A stretch of 14,251 nucleotides of DNA. Origin: Sedimentisphaerales bacterium. GTDB lineage: Bacteria; Planctomycetota; Phycisphaerae; Sedimentisphaerales; SG8-4. The position numbers were made by a program, and so were the translations under genes. The stretch lies in contig JAFGCA010000214.1 of NCBI GenBank assembly GCA_016932895.1, positions 1 through 14,251 of the forward strand, read 5' to 3'. Below the pieces are notes generated by a model that worked only from the letters and a program-made list of their open reading frames with translations, had not been told where the DNA came from and made no database searches. Shown in pieces: positions 1 to 6,642 of this stretch (position 1 is its first letter; every line of letters starts with the position of its first letter).

Positions 1-1017
1 CTGCAATTCGGACTCCAGCATCATCCCAACGTCGAACTGGTAGCGGTCAGTGATTTGTTCCCGGACCGCTGCGCCGAAATGGCTCGAAGGGCGAAATGTT
101 CCAAGACGTATCCGTCGTTAGAGGAGATGGTCAAGGATGATACAATCGAGGCCATCTTTTGCGCCACGGACGCTCCGGCCCACGCCAGGCACGCGATCCT
201 TTGTATGGAGCATGGCAAGCACGTGGCCACGGCGGTTCCCGCCTTCCGCGGAGATATCGAGGACGCCGAAAGGCTCCTCGAATGCTGTAAGAAGAACAAG
301 GGACTGGCTTACGCCATGTTCGAAACATCGTGTTTTCATGACGATCTCTTCGCCATGGAGAAACTCTATGCCGCCGGCGTGTTCGGCCGCATCGTCTATT
401 CCGAGGGGGAATATTGTCATCCTCATTCCATAGGGGCACCCGCGCTGGGCTCCTACAAGGACTGGCGCAAAAAAGGCTGTCCGATGTGGTACCCGACCCA
501 TGCAACCGCTTACTATGTCGGCGTGACGCATAAACCGCTGCTCGATGTCTCCTGCCAGGGGACTCCTCTATTCGACAAAGACAAGCGCATTCCCAACGCC
601 ATCGGGAACACATTCAGGTCGGAGGTCGGTCTGTTCCGGACCGCGGAAGGAGGGCTATCCCGGATGATCATATGCGGCTCACAGGGTGAGTACCTCGAAG
701 CGGGGCGAATCCGAGGCGAATACGGCGGATTCAACAAGACCTTTACCGGCGACAGGACCGGCAGCAAGCGCTACCATGAGGCTATCAAGGGCGGCCTGCA
801 GATCAAGAAGTACGCCTTGCCGCCGGGAGTTGAACCGGGCGGACACGGCGGCTCTCACGGCTACCTGGGTGATGACTTCATCGACGCCATCCTGCGCGGT
901 CGCAAACCGAGAGTCGATGTCATCGATGCGCTGAATATGACAGTGCCCGGCTATTATGCGCACCTGTCCTCAATGAAGGATGGTGAAACGATGAAGATTC
1001 CGCAGTATTCACTATAG
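1..1017 (+). CDS. Gfo/Idh/MocA family oxidoreductase, 5' end truncated by window edge
   Basis: The reading frame is open from base 1 to the TAG ending at 1017, giving 338 residues. The true start and the first beta strand with the GxGxxG dinucleotide motif lie left of the window. What remains starts inside the Rossmann fold (VELVAVSDLF, residues 11-20, is its second strand) and continues through the GKHV motif at residues 72-75. The family usually reads EKP just after GKHV; here residues 78-80 are AVP, so the usual catalytic lysine is absent. The C-terminal half has the family's second domain, including WYPTHATAYYVG, a GGHGGSHGY segment and a closing LNMTVPGYYAHLSSMKDGE. I recall this AVP-containing subgroup from Planctomycetes-type genomes; its reaction is not known to me. 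A sugar or cyclitol oxidoreductase is the default, but with the lysine missing a hydrolase or isomerase is possible. The next gene starts 9 nt downstream, so the two are probably co-transcribed. An export leader cannot be ruled in or out. Confidence 0.93.
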   Translation: MQFGLQHHPNVELVAVSDLFPDRCAEMARRAKCSKTYPSLEEMVKDDTIEAIFCATDAPAHARHAILCMEHGKHVATAVPAFRGDIEDAERLLECCKKNKGLAYAMFETSCFHDDLFAMEKLYAAGVFGRIVYSEGEYCHPHSIGAPALGSYKDWRKKGCPMWYPTHATAYYVGVTHKPLLDVSCQGTPLFDKDKRIPNAIGNTFRSEVGLFRTAEGGLSRMIICGSQGEYLEAGRIRGEYGGFNKTFTGDRTGSKRYHEAIKGGLQIKKYALPPGVEPGGHGGSHGYLGDDFIDAILRGRKPRVDVIDALNMTVPGYYAHLSSMKDGETMKIPQYSL

Positions 1018-1026
1018 GGAAGATCG

Positions 1027-2841
1027 ATGCACCGAAAGTACTCTCAGCAACTTTCCGTTATCTACGCCGTGGCGTTGGCTCTATGGGCTATTCCACTGCG
1101 GCCGAGCCTCCCGGTCTGCATGGGCAATGCACCTCCACGCATCAGTGACGGATGGGTCGCCACCGATGCCCTGGGGCGGAAGCTGCCGGACCATGCGGAG
1201 GTGGGTGATCCGCGACCGGACCGGACCGTGGCGATGTTCTACTGGACCTGGCATGTCGGCGGTAAGACGGACCTCGGGCCGGCAAATGCCAACGAGATCG
1301 TCACTCGCCATTCGGACGCCGTCAACGACTACAATCATCCCGCCTGGGAGGAGATCGGTCGCATCGTCGGTCACCACTGGAACGAGCCGCTGTTCGGCTA
1401 CTATCGCGGCACCGACCCGTGGGTTTATCGCAAGCACGCCGAGATGCTGGCGGACGCCGGAGTGGACGTCGTGGTCTTCGACTGCACAAACGGAACGTTC
1501 ACCTGGAAGGAAGCGTACGATGTGCTCGGGGAGAGCTGGCTGGCCGCTCGACGCGATGGGGTACGGACGCCCCAATTCGCGTTTTTATGCCCGTTTGCCC
1601 CACACGACGATAGCCGGATCAACATCACGAAGATCTACGAAGACGTCTACGAGCCGGGGCGTTTCAAGGACCTGTGGTTCTACTGGAAAGGCAAGCCGCT
1701 GCTGATGGGCTATCCAGACAACCTGCCCGAGCCGATCCGATCGTTCTTCACGTTCCGGCCCGGACAGCCCGATTATCGCAAGGGACCTTCGCGACCCAAC
1801 CACTGGGGCTGGTTGGAGGTCTGTCCGCAGCATGGCTACGTCGAGCTCGCGCCGGGAGGGTTCGAGCAGGTGACGGTAGGCGTGTCGCAAAATGCGACCG
1901 ATGTGCTGGCGCCGGCAGCGATGAATGACCCGAGGGGCTCCTACGGACGCGGCTACACGAAGGCCCACGGTTTCAACCACGATCCGCAGGCCGTCGCTCG
2001 CGGCCTGAATTTCCAGGAGCAGTGGACCTATGCCCTGAAGATGGATCCCGAGTTGATCTTCGTGACCGGGTGGAACGAGTGGATCGCGGGTCGCTACAAG
2101 AGTTGGCAAGGCACCGAGAACGCCTTCCCGGACCAGTTCAACAACGAGTACAGTCGCGACATCGAGCCGATGAAGGGCGGCTTCTCCGACAACTACTACT
2201 ATCAGCTCGTCGCAAACATCCGCCGATACAAGGGCCTCAAGGCGCCCGCCGCAACATCGCCACCAGTCGCCATCGAGATCGACGGCAAGTTCGAGGAGTG
2301 GACACAGGTGCGGCCTGAGTTTCTTCACTACAAAGGCAGCACGATGCACCGCAACCACCGTGGCTACGGTAAAACATTCTATGAGAACAGCTCCGGGCGG
2401 AACGATTTCGTCACCGCCAAGGTGGCGCGTGATGCGGAAAACGTCTACTTCTACATCGAGACCGCCGACCCGATTACGGAGCCTGCCGGGCCCGGCTGGA
2501 TGACGCTGCTGATCGATATCGACCGCGACAAGAGCACCGGATGGCAGGGTTACGATTACGCGGTGAGCCGCCGGATGTCCACAGGGCATGAGATGATGCT
2601 GGAGCGAAGCCAGGGGGAATGGAGTTGGTCCGAGGTCGGCAAAGTCGGATTCCGCATCGAGGGCAACCGGATGGAGCTGCGCGTCCCGAGAACGCTCCTG
2701 GACGTCGCATCGAACAGCCCGCTGGACTTTGAATTCAAGTGGACCGACAACGTGCTTGCCTCAGGCGACGTCCTGGACTTGTACCTCTACGGCGACGTCG
2801 CGCCCGGCGGCCGCTTCAATTATCGCTATCATGCGCCATAA
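1027..2841 (+). CDS. Secreted GH99-like protein with C-terminal CBM9-like domain
   Basis: 604 residues. The N-terminus (basic HRK, then a hydrophobic stretch at about 9-30) looks like a Sec signal peptide; I see no lipobox or twin arginine. Residues about 65-400 resemble GH99/GH71-like (alpha/beta)8 proteins: an opening strand AMFYWTW (69-75), a Y-R-K-H-A-E-M-L-A-D-A-G-V-D helix-strand turn (134-147), DVVVFDCTNG (147-156), and a late WNEW motif (349-352) common in GH99-like and WbsX-type proteins. Residues about 415-600 form a separate beta-rich domain resembling carbohydrate-binding CBM9: IDGKFEEW (418-425), then DAENVYFYIETAD (469-481) and LLIDIDRD (494-501). The likely role is binding or endo-hydrolysis of an extracellular polysaccharide, possibly mannan-like by analogy with GH99, but catalytic residues cannot be assigned by eye. 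AGGGA 6 nt upstream of the ATG supports this start. It follows the oxidoreductase gene by 9 nt. Confidence 0.92.
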   Translation: MHRKYSQQLSVIYAVALALWAIPLRPSLPVCMGNAPPRISDGWVATDALGRKLPDHAEVGDPRPDRTVAMFYWTWHVGGKTDLGPANANEIVTRHSDAVNDYNHPAWEEIGRIVGHHWNEPLFGYYRGTDPWVYRKHAEMLADAGVDVVVFDCTNGTFTWKEAYDVLGESWLAARRDGVRTPQFAFLCPFAPHDDSRINITKIYEDVYEPGRFKDLWFYWKGKPLLMGYPDNLPEPIRSFFTFRPGQPDYRKGPSRPNHWGWLEVCPQHGYVELAPGGFEQVTVGVSQNATDVLAPAAMNDPRGSYGRGYTKAHGFNHDPQAVARGLNFQEQWTYALKMDPELIFVTGWNEWIAGRYKSWQGTENAFPDQFNNEYSRDIEPMKGGFSDNYYYQLVANIRRYKGLKAPAATSPPVAIEIDGKFEEWTQVRPEFLHYKGSTMHRNHRGYGKTFYENSSGRNDFVTAKVARDAENVYFYIETADPITEPAGPGWMTLLIDIDRDKSTGWQGYDYAVSRRMSTGHEMMLERSQGEWSWSEVGKVGFRIEGNRMELRVPRTLLDVASNSPLDFEFKWTDNVLASGDVLDLYLYGDVAPGGRFNYRYHAP

Positions 2842-2852
2842 CGGATATGGCG
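2834..2852 (+). terminator. Possible hairpin at the end of the GH99-like gene
   Basis: A perfect 7-bp inverted repeat, CGCCATA-acgga-TATGGCG, overlaps the TAA stop codon of the GH99-like gene. It could end or stabilise the transcript of the two-gene unit. No T-run follows it, so an intrinsic terminator is uncertain. Confidence 0.3.
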
Positions 2853-3522
2853 TCCGGTACAAATCCTGCCCGTTGCTCTTGCCCATCTGTCGTCACTCGG
2901 TCGGCGCAGGAAGTAACGCTACGTTGAGTCTGAAATAGACCCCTCTTTCGCCGGCCAAATCTATACAACGACCCTACAACCCGAAATCCCGTTATCTGCC
3001 AATCCCGAAGAAATGCCCGCTCCATAAGTACTTGAATAGAAAGGACTTTGGCGAGGCCGCGGGTTGTAGAACTTCTTCAATGGCCTTGCTCACGCTCCTC
3101 GATTTGGGTGTTGAAGTTGACCAGTCAAGAGCGGCGTAGCATATGCGCCGTGTGAGTGCAGATTGGTGCTTGGAAGGCCCCGTTGTTGGAAAGACAAGAA
3201 GGCCGAGCAGGCTGCGGCGGATGAGAATCGGCGCCGGATTCGCGGCCAACGCGGCAAGACCCTTTTGCGAAAGCGGGAAGAACTGCGGGAGCACCCGTTC
3301 GCGCATTGCTATGAAACCGGCGGCACGCGCCGCACTCATTTGAAGAGACACGCGCGTATCCTCAAGCACCCCCTGATTCAGCTTTAATTGGACGGACCGA
3401 CAACCCGAATTGACGCCTGGGCCTACAATGCCCGCTGATAGGAGTCCCGGTGAGGGCCGGATCCTTCGGTTTCACCCCAGGATGACGGCGCCGCAGCCGT
3501 CCACGGCCTCTTGTCAATCCGC
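2842..3522. other. Gene-poor 680-bp gap with a decayed IS remnant
   Basis: No intact gene is visible between the GH99-like gene and the convergent DegT gene. Its base composition looks less GC-biased than the flanks, especially 2860-3130. The only recognisable content is the transposase fragment at 3136-3387. The open frames on either strand (up to 125 codons on the minus strand) show no family I recognise and no good ribosome-binding site. Positions 3461-3483 contain a small inverted repeat (ATCCT/AGGAT) downstream of the DegT gene that could be a weak minus-strand hairpin, without a T-run. Confidence 0.7.
3136..3387 (+). pseudogene. C-terminal remnant of a DDE transposase (IS1182-like or related)
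   Basis: The frame ending at the TAA at 3385-3387 encodes the hallmark C-terminal segment of an IS transposase: WKDKKAEQAAADENRRRIRG, then GKTLLRKREEL, then FAHCYETGGTRRTHLKRH and ILKHPLIQL. In intact relatives this block follows the catalytic DDE core and continues with a hydrophobic NLGL-type tail. Here the frame is closed upstream by a stop at 3118-3120, the catalytic Asp/Asp/Glu region is missing, and the usual tail is cut off by the TAA. It is therefore non-functional. Nearest family by recalled motif is IS1182-like (DDE_Tnp_1 type), with the exact family uncertain. I found no terminal inverted repeats or target-site duplication. It marks an old insertion between two transcription units. 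Confidence 0.72.
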
Positions 3523-4878
3523 CTACATCTTCCGGAGATGGTCGCGGTTTTCGTAGACCTTTTCGATAGCGTCGGCGACGTCGGCCATGTCGTCGCGGGT
3601 CCCGAGCAACGGGCCGGAGGCCCAGAGCATGGCCATCTCCTCGCAGACCCGGTCGCAATTCGGACAGGCGCACTGCTCTCGGTACTGGCGGAGACGCTTA
3701 CGGGAGTACATCCTCTTATAGACCTTCGAGTCCAGGATGTGGTCGATCCACGGCTCGCGGTGCAATCCCTGCTTGATGTACGGGCTCAGGCTTACCCCTT
3801 CGGCGGCGAGGGCCTTAAGAAACGTCGCGCGGTCGACGCCGTTGAAGCGCTCCTTGTGATACGACATGGGATAGAGATACCACGAGCCGCTGTCGGTGCC
3901 CTCGTAGAGCTTCTGAGGCGTGAGCCCCGGGATGTCCTTCATGCGCGAGGTGAGGTAGGCGGCGTTCTCGTTGCGGCGTTTGAATCGCTCGATAACGCCG
4001 GGCAACTGGCCCAGCAGCACGGCCGCCTCGAATTCGTTCATCCGGTACTTCGGCCCGATCACTTCGGTCCGGCCGCGCCGCGAGGTCCCGTGGTTGTGTA
4101 CGGTGTAGCACTGGTCCATCAGCGCTTCGTCGTTGCCGATGATGCCGCCGCCCTCGCCGCAAGCGATCGTCTTGCTCGACTGGAAACTGAAGCAACCGAC
4201 GTCGCCGATCGTGCCAAGCTTACGGCCTCGATGCTCGGCCAGATGCGCCTGGCAGGCGTCCTCGATCACCTTGAGATCGTGCTTTTTGGCGATGGCCATA
4301 ATGCGATCCACGTCGCACGGCTGGCCCATCATGTGCACGGGCATGATGGCCTTGGTGTTTTCGGTGATCTTGCGCTCCACGTCGTCGGGATCGAGCTGGT
4401 ACGACTCGACGTCCAGGTCGGCCAGGACCGGCAGCGCCCGCGCCGACAGAATCGAGGCGGTGGTCCCCGGGTCGGTATAAGGGGACGTGATGACCTCGTC
4501 GCCCGGGCCGATGCCCAGAGCTTCGACGCAGGTGTGCAGGGCCTGGGTCCCGGAGCCGGTGAGCACACAGAAGTTCGTTCCCATCAGTTTGGCGTACTCT
4601 TTCTCGAACGTGGGGACCGTGCCGGACTTCGACTGGATGCGGCACCAGATCCGGCTCTTGGCGGTCTTCATCAGCGAGTCGATGACTTCGTCGTCCCAGT
4701 ACGGCCAGCGGGGCCAGCTCTTGTTCTTGCGCACGGGGTCGCCGCCGAGGATGGCCAGCTTGCTCGCCTTGCCGGTCGCCCTTGCATAAGCAGGGATCGA
4801 ACGCGCGGTAGCGGCCGCCAGAGAGCCCGCCGACGCGGCCGCGATGAATTGTCGTCTGGTCAGATCGTCGCTCGTCAT
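3523..4878 (-). CDS. Tat-exported DegT/DnrJ/EryC1/StrS aminotransferase family protein, no. 1
   Basis: 451 residues. The N-terminus carries a twin-arginine leader, TRRQFIAAASAG (7-18), with a small-residue hydrophobic stretch and a likely cleavage after PAYA (29-32). The rest is a full-length fold-type I PLP enzyme of the DegT family: GSGTQAL phosphate-binding loop (108-114), Asp207 in IEDACQA for the PLP ring nitrogen, Schiff-base Lys236 in SFQSSK, then GEGG (241-244), HNHG (261-264) and YRMNEFEAA (278-286). The family transfers an amino group between glutamate or glutamine and keto-sugars or keto-cyclitols, normally in the cytoplasm on nucleotide-linked substrates. An exported member should use something else. 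It differs from the two paralogs in the window at the substrate loop after SPYT (DPGTT instead of FIA) and around 363-380, and has a four-Cys cluster at 403-412. AAAGGAG 6 nt upstream supports the start. It is divergent from ceramidase-fold protein no. 1. Confidence 0.95.
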   Translation of the reverse strand: MTSDDLTRRQFIAAASAGSLAAATARSIPAYARATGKASKLAILGGDPVRKNKSWPRWPYWDDEVIDSLMKTAKSRIWCRIQSKSGTVPTFEKEYAKLMGTNFCVLTGSGTQALHTCVEALGIGPGDEVITSPYTDPGTTASILSARALPVLADLDVESYQLDPDDVERKITENTKAIMPVHMMGQPCDVDRIMAIAKKHDLKVIEDACQAHLAEHRGRKLGTIGDVGCFSFQSSKTIACGEGGGIIGNDEALMDQCYTVHNHGTSRRGRTEVIGPKYRMNEFEAAVLLGQLPGVIERFKRRNENAAYLTSRMKDIPGLTPQKLYEGTDSGSWYLYPMSYHKERFNGVDRATFLKALAAEGVSLSPYIKQGLHREPWIDHILDSKVYKRMYSRKRLRQYREQCACPNCDRVCEEMAMLWASGPLLGTRDDMADVADAIEKVYENRDHLRKM

Positions 4879-4884
4879 ACACAG

Positions 4885-4891
4885 CTCCTTT
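4885..4891 (-). promoter_or_regulatory. Ribosome-binding site of DegT no. 1
   Basis: AAAGGAG on the minus strand, 6 nt before the ATG at 4878. It fixes the start that includes the complete twin-arginine leader. Confidence 0.7.
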
Positions 4892-4925
4892 CAAACACAA
4901 AACATCCCCCGGCTGCCTGCCCTCA

Positions 4926-4955
4926 TTTATACCCCAGCCATGGCGTCGAATGCAA
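4926..4955 (-). promoter_or_regulatory. Candidate sigma70-type promoter for DegT no. 1
   Basis: On the minus strand TTGCAT (4950-4955) and TATAAA (4926-4931) are separated by 18 bp, about 50 bp upstream of the DegT no. 1 start. This is a plausible -35/-10 pair, judged by eye only. Confidence 0.35.
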
Positions 4956-5108
4956 TCGCAATCGCCGCGCGTCTGCAACCCCGGTGGCAGTCTCAAGTCC
5001 GCAGGGCTTGGCGATGGTTGGAGACACAAGATGCTCGCTGGAGCCCCGAGAACAAACCGGCACAACGAGACAGAGGGAGGCACCATCGCGACCGTGCGGG
5101 CGCAGCTT

Positions 5109-5141
5109 GCGCTGGTTTTGGCAGCGCTGGGGGATTACAAT
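5109..5141 (+). promoter_or_regulatory. Candidate promoter and operator region for ceramidase-fold no. 1
   Basis: TACAAT at 5136-5141 is a good -10-like hexamer 39 bp before the ATG at 5181, without a convincing -35. Just upstream lies an inverted repeat GCGCTG-N7-CAGCGC (5109-5114 and 5122-5127), placed where an activator or repressor could act. The rest of the 302-bp divergent region (4879-5180) shows the minus-strand promoter candidate and nothing else I can name. Confidence 0.3.
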
Positions 5142-5180
5142 ACAGCGTCGACATTCGAAACAAGAAAGGGAACTGACATC

Positions 5181-6596
5181 ATGAAACGACCTGCTCGGCC
5201 GCTGCTGCTCCTGACAATTCTCGTTTTCGGGTCCGTCCACCTCGGCGTCTGCTCCGTGGGTCGCGCCTCTTTGAAGGGTGGCTGCGCGACGGTGGAGATC
5301 ACACCGCCGTTGGGTATCGTACTGATCGGGTCCAAGGGCCAGCCAAGTGACAGCGTGATGGACCCGCTCCACGCGCGAGCCATGGTCCTCGGCGACGGGC
5401 GGCGCACCATCGCCATCGTCTCGGCCGAACTGCTGTATACCCCTTTGGAAGAGATCACCGGCCCGGTGCGCGCGATCGTGACGGCCGAGACGGGAATTCC
5501 GCCGGAGAATGTGATGGTCTGCGCCGTGCACACCCATTCGGGACCGGAAGTCTTCACGAGATCGAAGGTGCCCAACGAGGGCCGACTGCCGGCCGAGCAG
5601 ATCGACCGAACGTATCAGGAGGCGCTGGTGAAAAAGATGGCGAGCTGCGTGCGGGTCGCTCAGCGGCACATGCAGGCGGTTCGCATCGGCACGGCGGCCG
5701 GCCGGCTGCCCGAGATCGTCTACAACCGCAGGCCGCGAAACGAAAACGGGCGGGTGGAGATGGCCTTCACGCTGCCGCCGGAAGTCACGGCCACGCAACA
5801 GACGCAAACGGACGCCAACGGGCACGTGCACTCGGTCTTCACGCTGCCGCCGGAGCAGCCGGCCCGAACCTTCGGTCCCATCGATCCGAACGTCTATGTG
5901 CTGCGCATGGAGGACACCGCCGGTCGAATCGTCGGTTCGCTGGTCGATTTCGGATGCCATCCTGTCTGCGTCTATCCGTATGAGAGCACCGCCATCTCGG
6001 CCGATTATCCGGGGCACACGACCCGCGCGGTCGAGCGGGCCACCGGCGGGATCAGTCTCTTTGCGCTGGGCCTTGCAGGCAACGCCGTCCCCCTGACGCG
6101 CGGCGTCGAGCCCTGCGCGCAGATGGGCAAGAGGCTGGGCGCCGAGGCCGTTAAGCAACTCGGGCAAATCGCCGCTACCGACGATGTTACCTTGGACGCG
6201 CTTCGCAGGGAGGTCACCTTCCCGCTGGCCAAAAGCCCTGCGGCAGAAAGCGGTGGCAGTGACACTCCGGAAACCGTCACCACGGAACTCCAGGTCCTGA
6301 GGCTGGGGGACATCTACATCCTGGGCCTGCCCGGCGAGGTCCTCGTCGAAGTGGGGCTGGCGATCCACAGCAAAGCGGGCCTGAAGAACCTCCTGATCGT
6401 AACGCTGGCCAACGACGCCATCGGCTACGTCTGTCACCGCGCCGCCTACGAAGAAGGCGGCTACGAGCCCGGCTCGGGCACCAACCTGGCCCCCGGCGCC
6501 GGCGAGATCATGGTCGAGCAAGCCTTGGCCCTGCTCGCCGAAGCCCGGCAGGCGAGCGCTTCGCGCGCAGCAGCCGCCGAGGGCGGCCGCCCATGA
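5181..6596 (+). CDS. Neutral/alkaline ceramidase-fold exported protein, no. 1
   Basis: 471 residues from the ATG at 5181, chosen because AAAGGGA (5165-5171) precedes it and it begins a clean Sec signal peptide (KRPARP, then hydrophobic 8-26). The frame is open further upstream, but that part reads as non-coding. Family features of neutral ceramidase N-terminal-domain proteins are present: GCATVEITPPLG (34-45), the metal-binding HTHSGP (117-122), FGCHP (257-261, His260), LPGE (383-386, Glu386) and EEGGYEP (424-430, Tyr428), matching the order of the zinc ligands of bacterial neutral ceramidases. Where those enzymes carry the GDVSPN nucleophile motif, this protein has GNAVPL (300-305), so the usual serine is missing. 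True ceramidases hydrolyse the amide of N-acyl sphingosine; here the substrate is unknown and catalysis uncertain. The gene lacks the C-terminal domain of long ceramidases (about 650-780 residues). It is divergent from DegT no. 1 and converges on the DegT no. 2 operon. Confidence 0.92.
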   Translation: MKRPARPLLLLTILVFGSVHLGVCSVGRASLKGGCATVEITPPLGIVLIGSKGQPSDSVMDPLHARAMVLGDGRRTIAIVSAELLYTPLEEITGPVRAIVTAETGIPPENVMVCAVHTHSGPEVFTRSKVPNEGRLPAEQIDRTYQEALVKKMASCVRVAQRHMQAVRIGTAAGRLPEIVYNRRPRNENGRVEMAFTLPPEVTATQQTQTDANGHVHSVFTLPPEQPARTFGPIDPNVYVLRMEDTAGRIVGSLVDFGCHPVCVYPYESTAISADYPGHTTRAVERATGGISLFALGLAGNAVPLTRGVEPCAQMGKRLGAEAVKQLGQIAATDDVTLDALRREVTFPLAKSPAAESGGSDTPETVTTELQVLRLGDIYILGLPGEVLVEVGLAIHSKAGLKNLLIVTLANDAIGYVCHRAAYEEGGYEPGSGTNLAPGAGEIMVEQALALLAEARQASASRAAAAEGGRP

Positions 6597-6611
6597 GAAA
6601 GACGACTTTCT
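6596..6611. terminator. Possible small hairpin between convergent genes
   Basis: AGAAAG-acga-CTTTCT, a perfect 6-bp inverted repeat, begins at the last base of the ceramidase-fold no. 1 stop codon, in the 46-bp gap before the convergent DegT no. 2 stop. It is AT-rich and short with no clear T-run, so a terminator role is only possible. Confidence 0.25.
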
Positions 6612-6642
6612 ACGCCTTTTGTGTCTGCGCGCCGAACCGCGA

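Noticed and set aside
2974..3069. A 10-bp inverted repeat, CTACAACCCG and CGGGTTGTAG, 76 bp apart, considered as ends of a small mobile element.
   Set aside because: The arms do not extend past 10 bp, there is no target duplication, and one such match is not surprising in 700 bp.
2992..3369. A 125-codon minus-strand open frame in the gene-poor gap.
   Set aside because: It is antisense to the transposase remnant for much of its length, lacks a recognisable family and has no clear ribosome-binding site. It cannot be supported as a gene.
4950..5180. An upstream extension of ceramidase-fold no. 1 to an alternative start at 4950.
   Set aside because: The extension reads as non-coding, removes the signal peptide from the N-terminus and overlaps the candidate promoters; the ATG at 5181 has a ribosome-binding site.
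3511..5184. A 557-codon plus-strand open frame antisense to DegT no. 1.
   Set aside because: Shadow of the real minus-strand gene; no recognisable domain and no suitable start signal.
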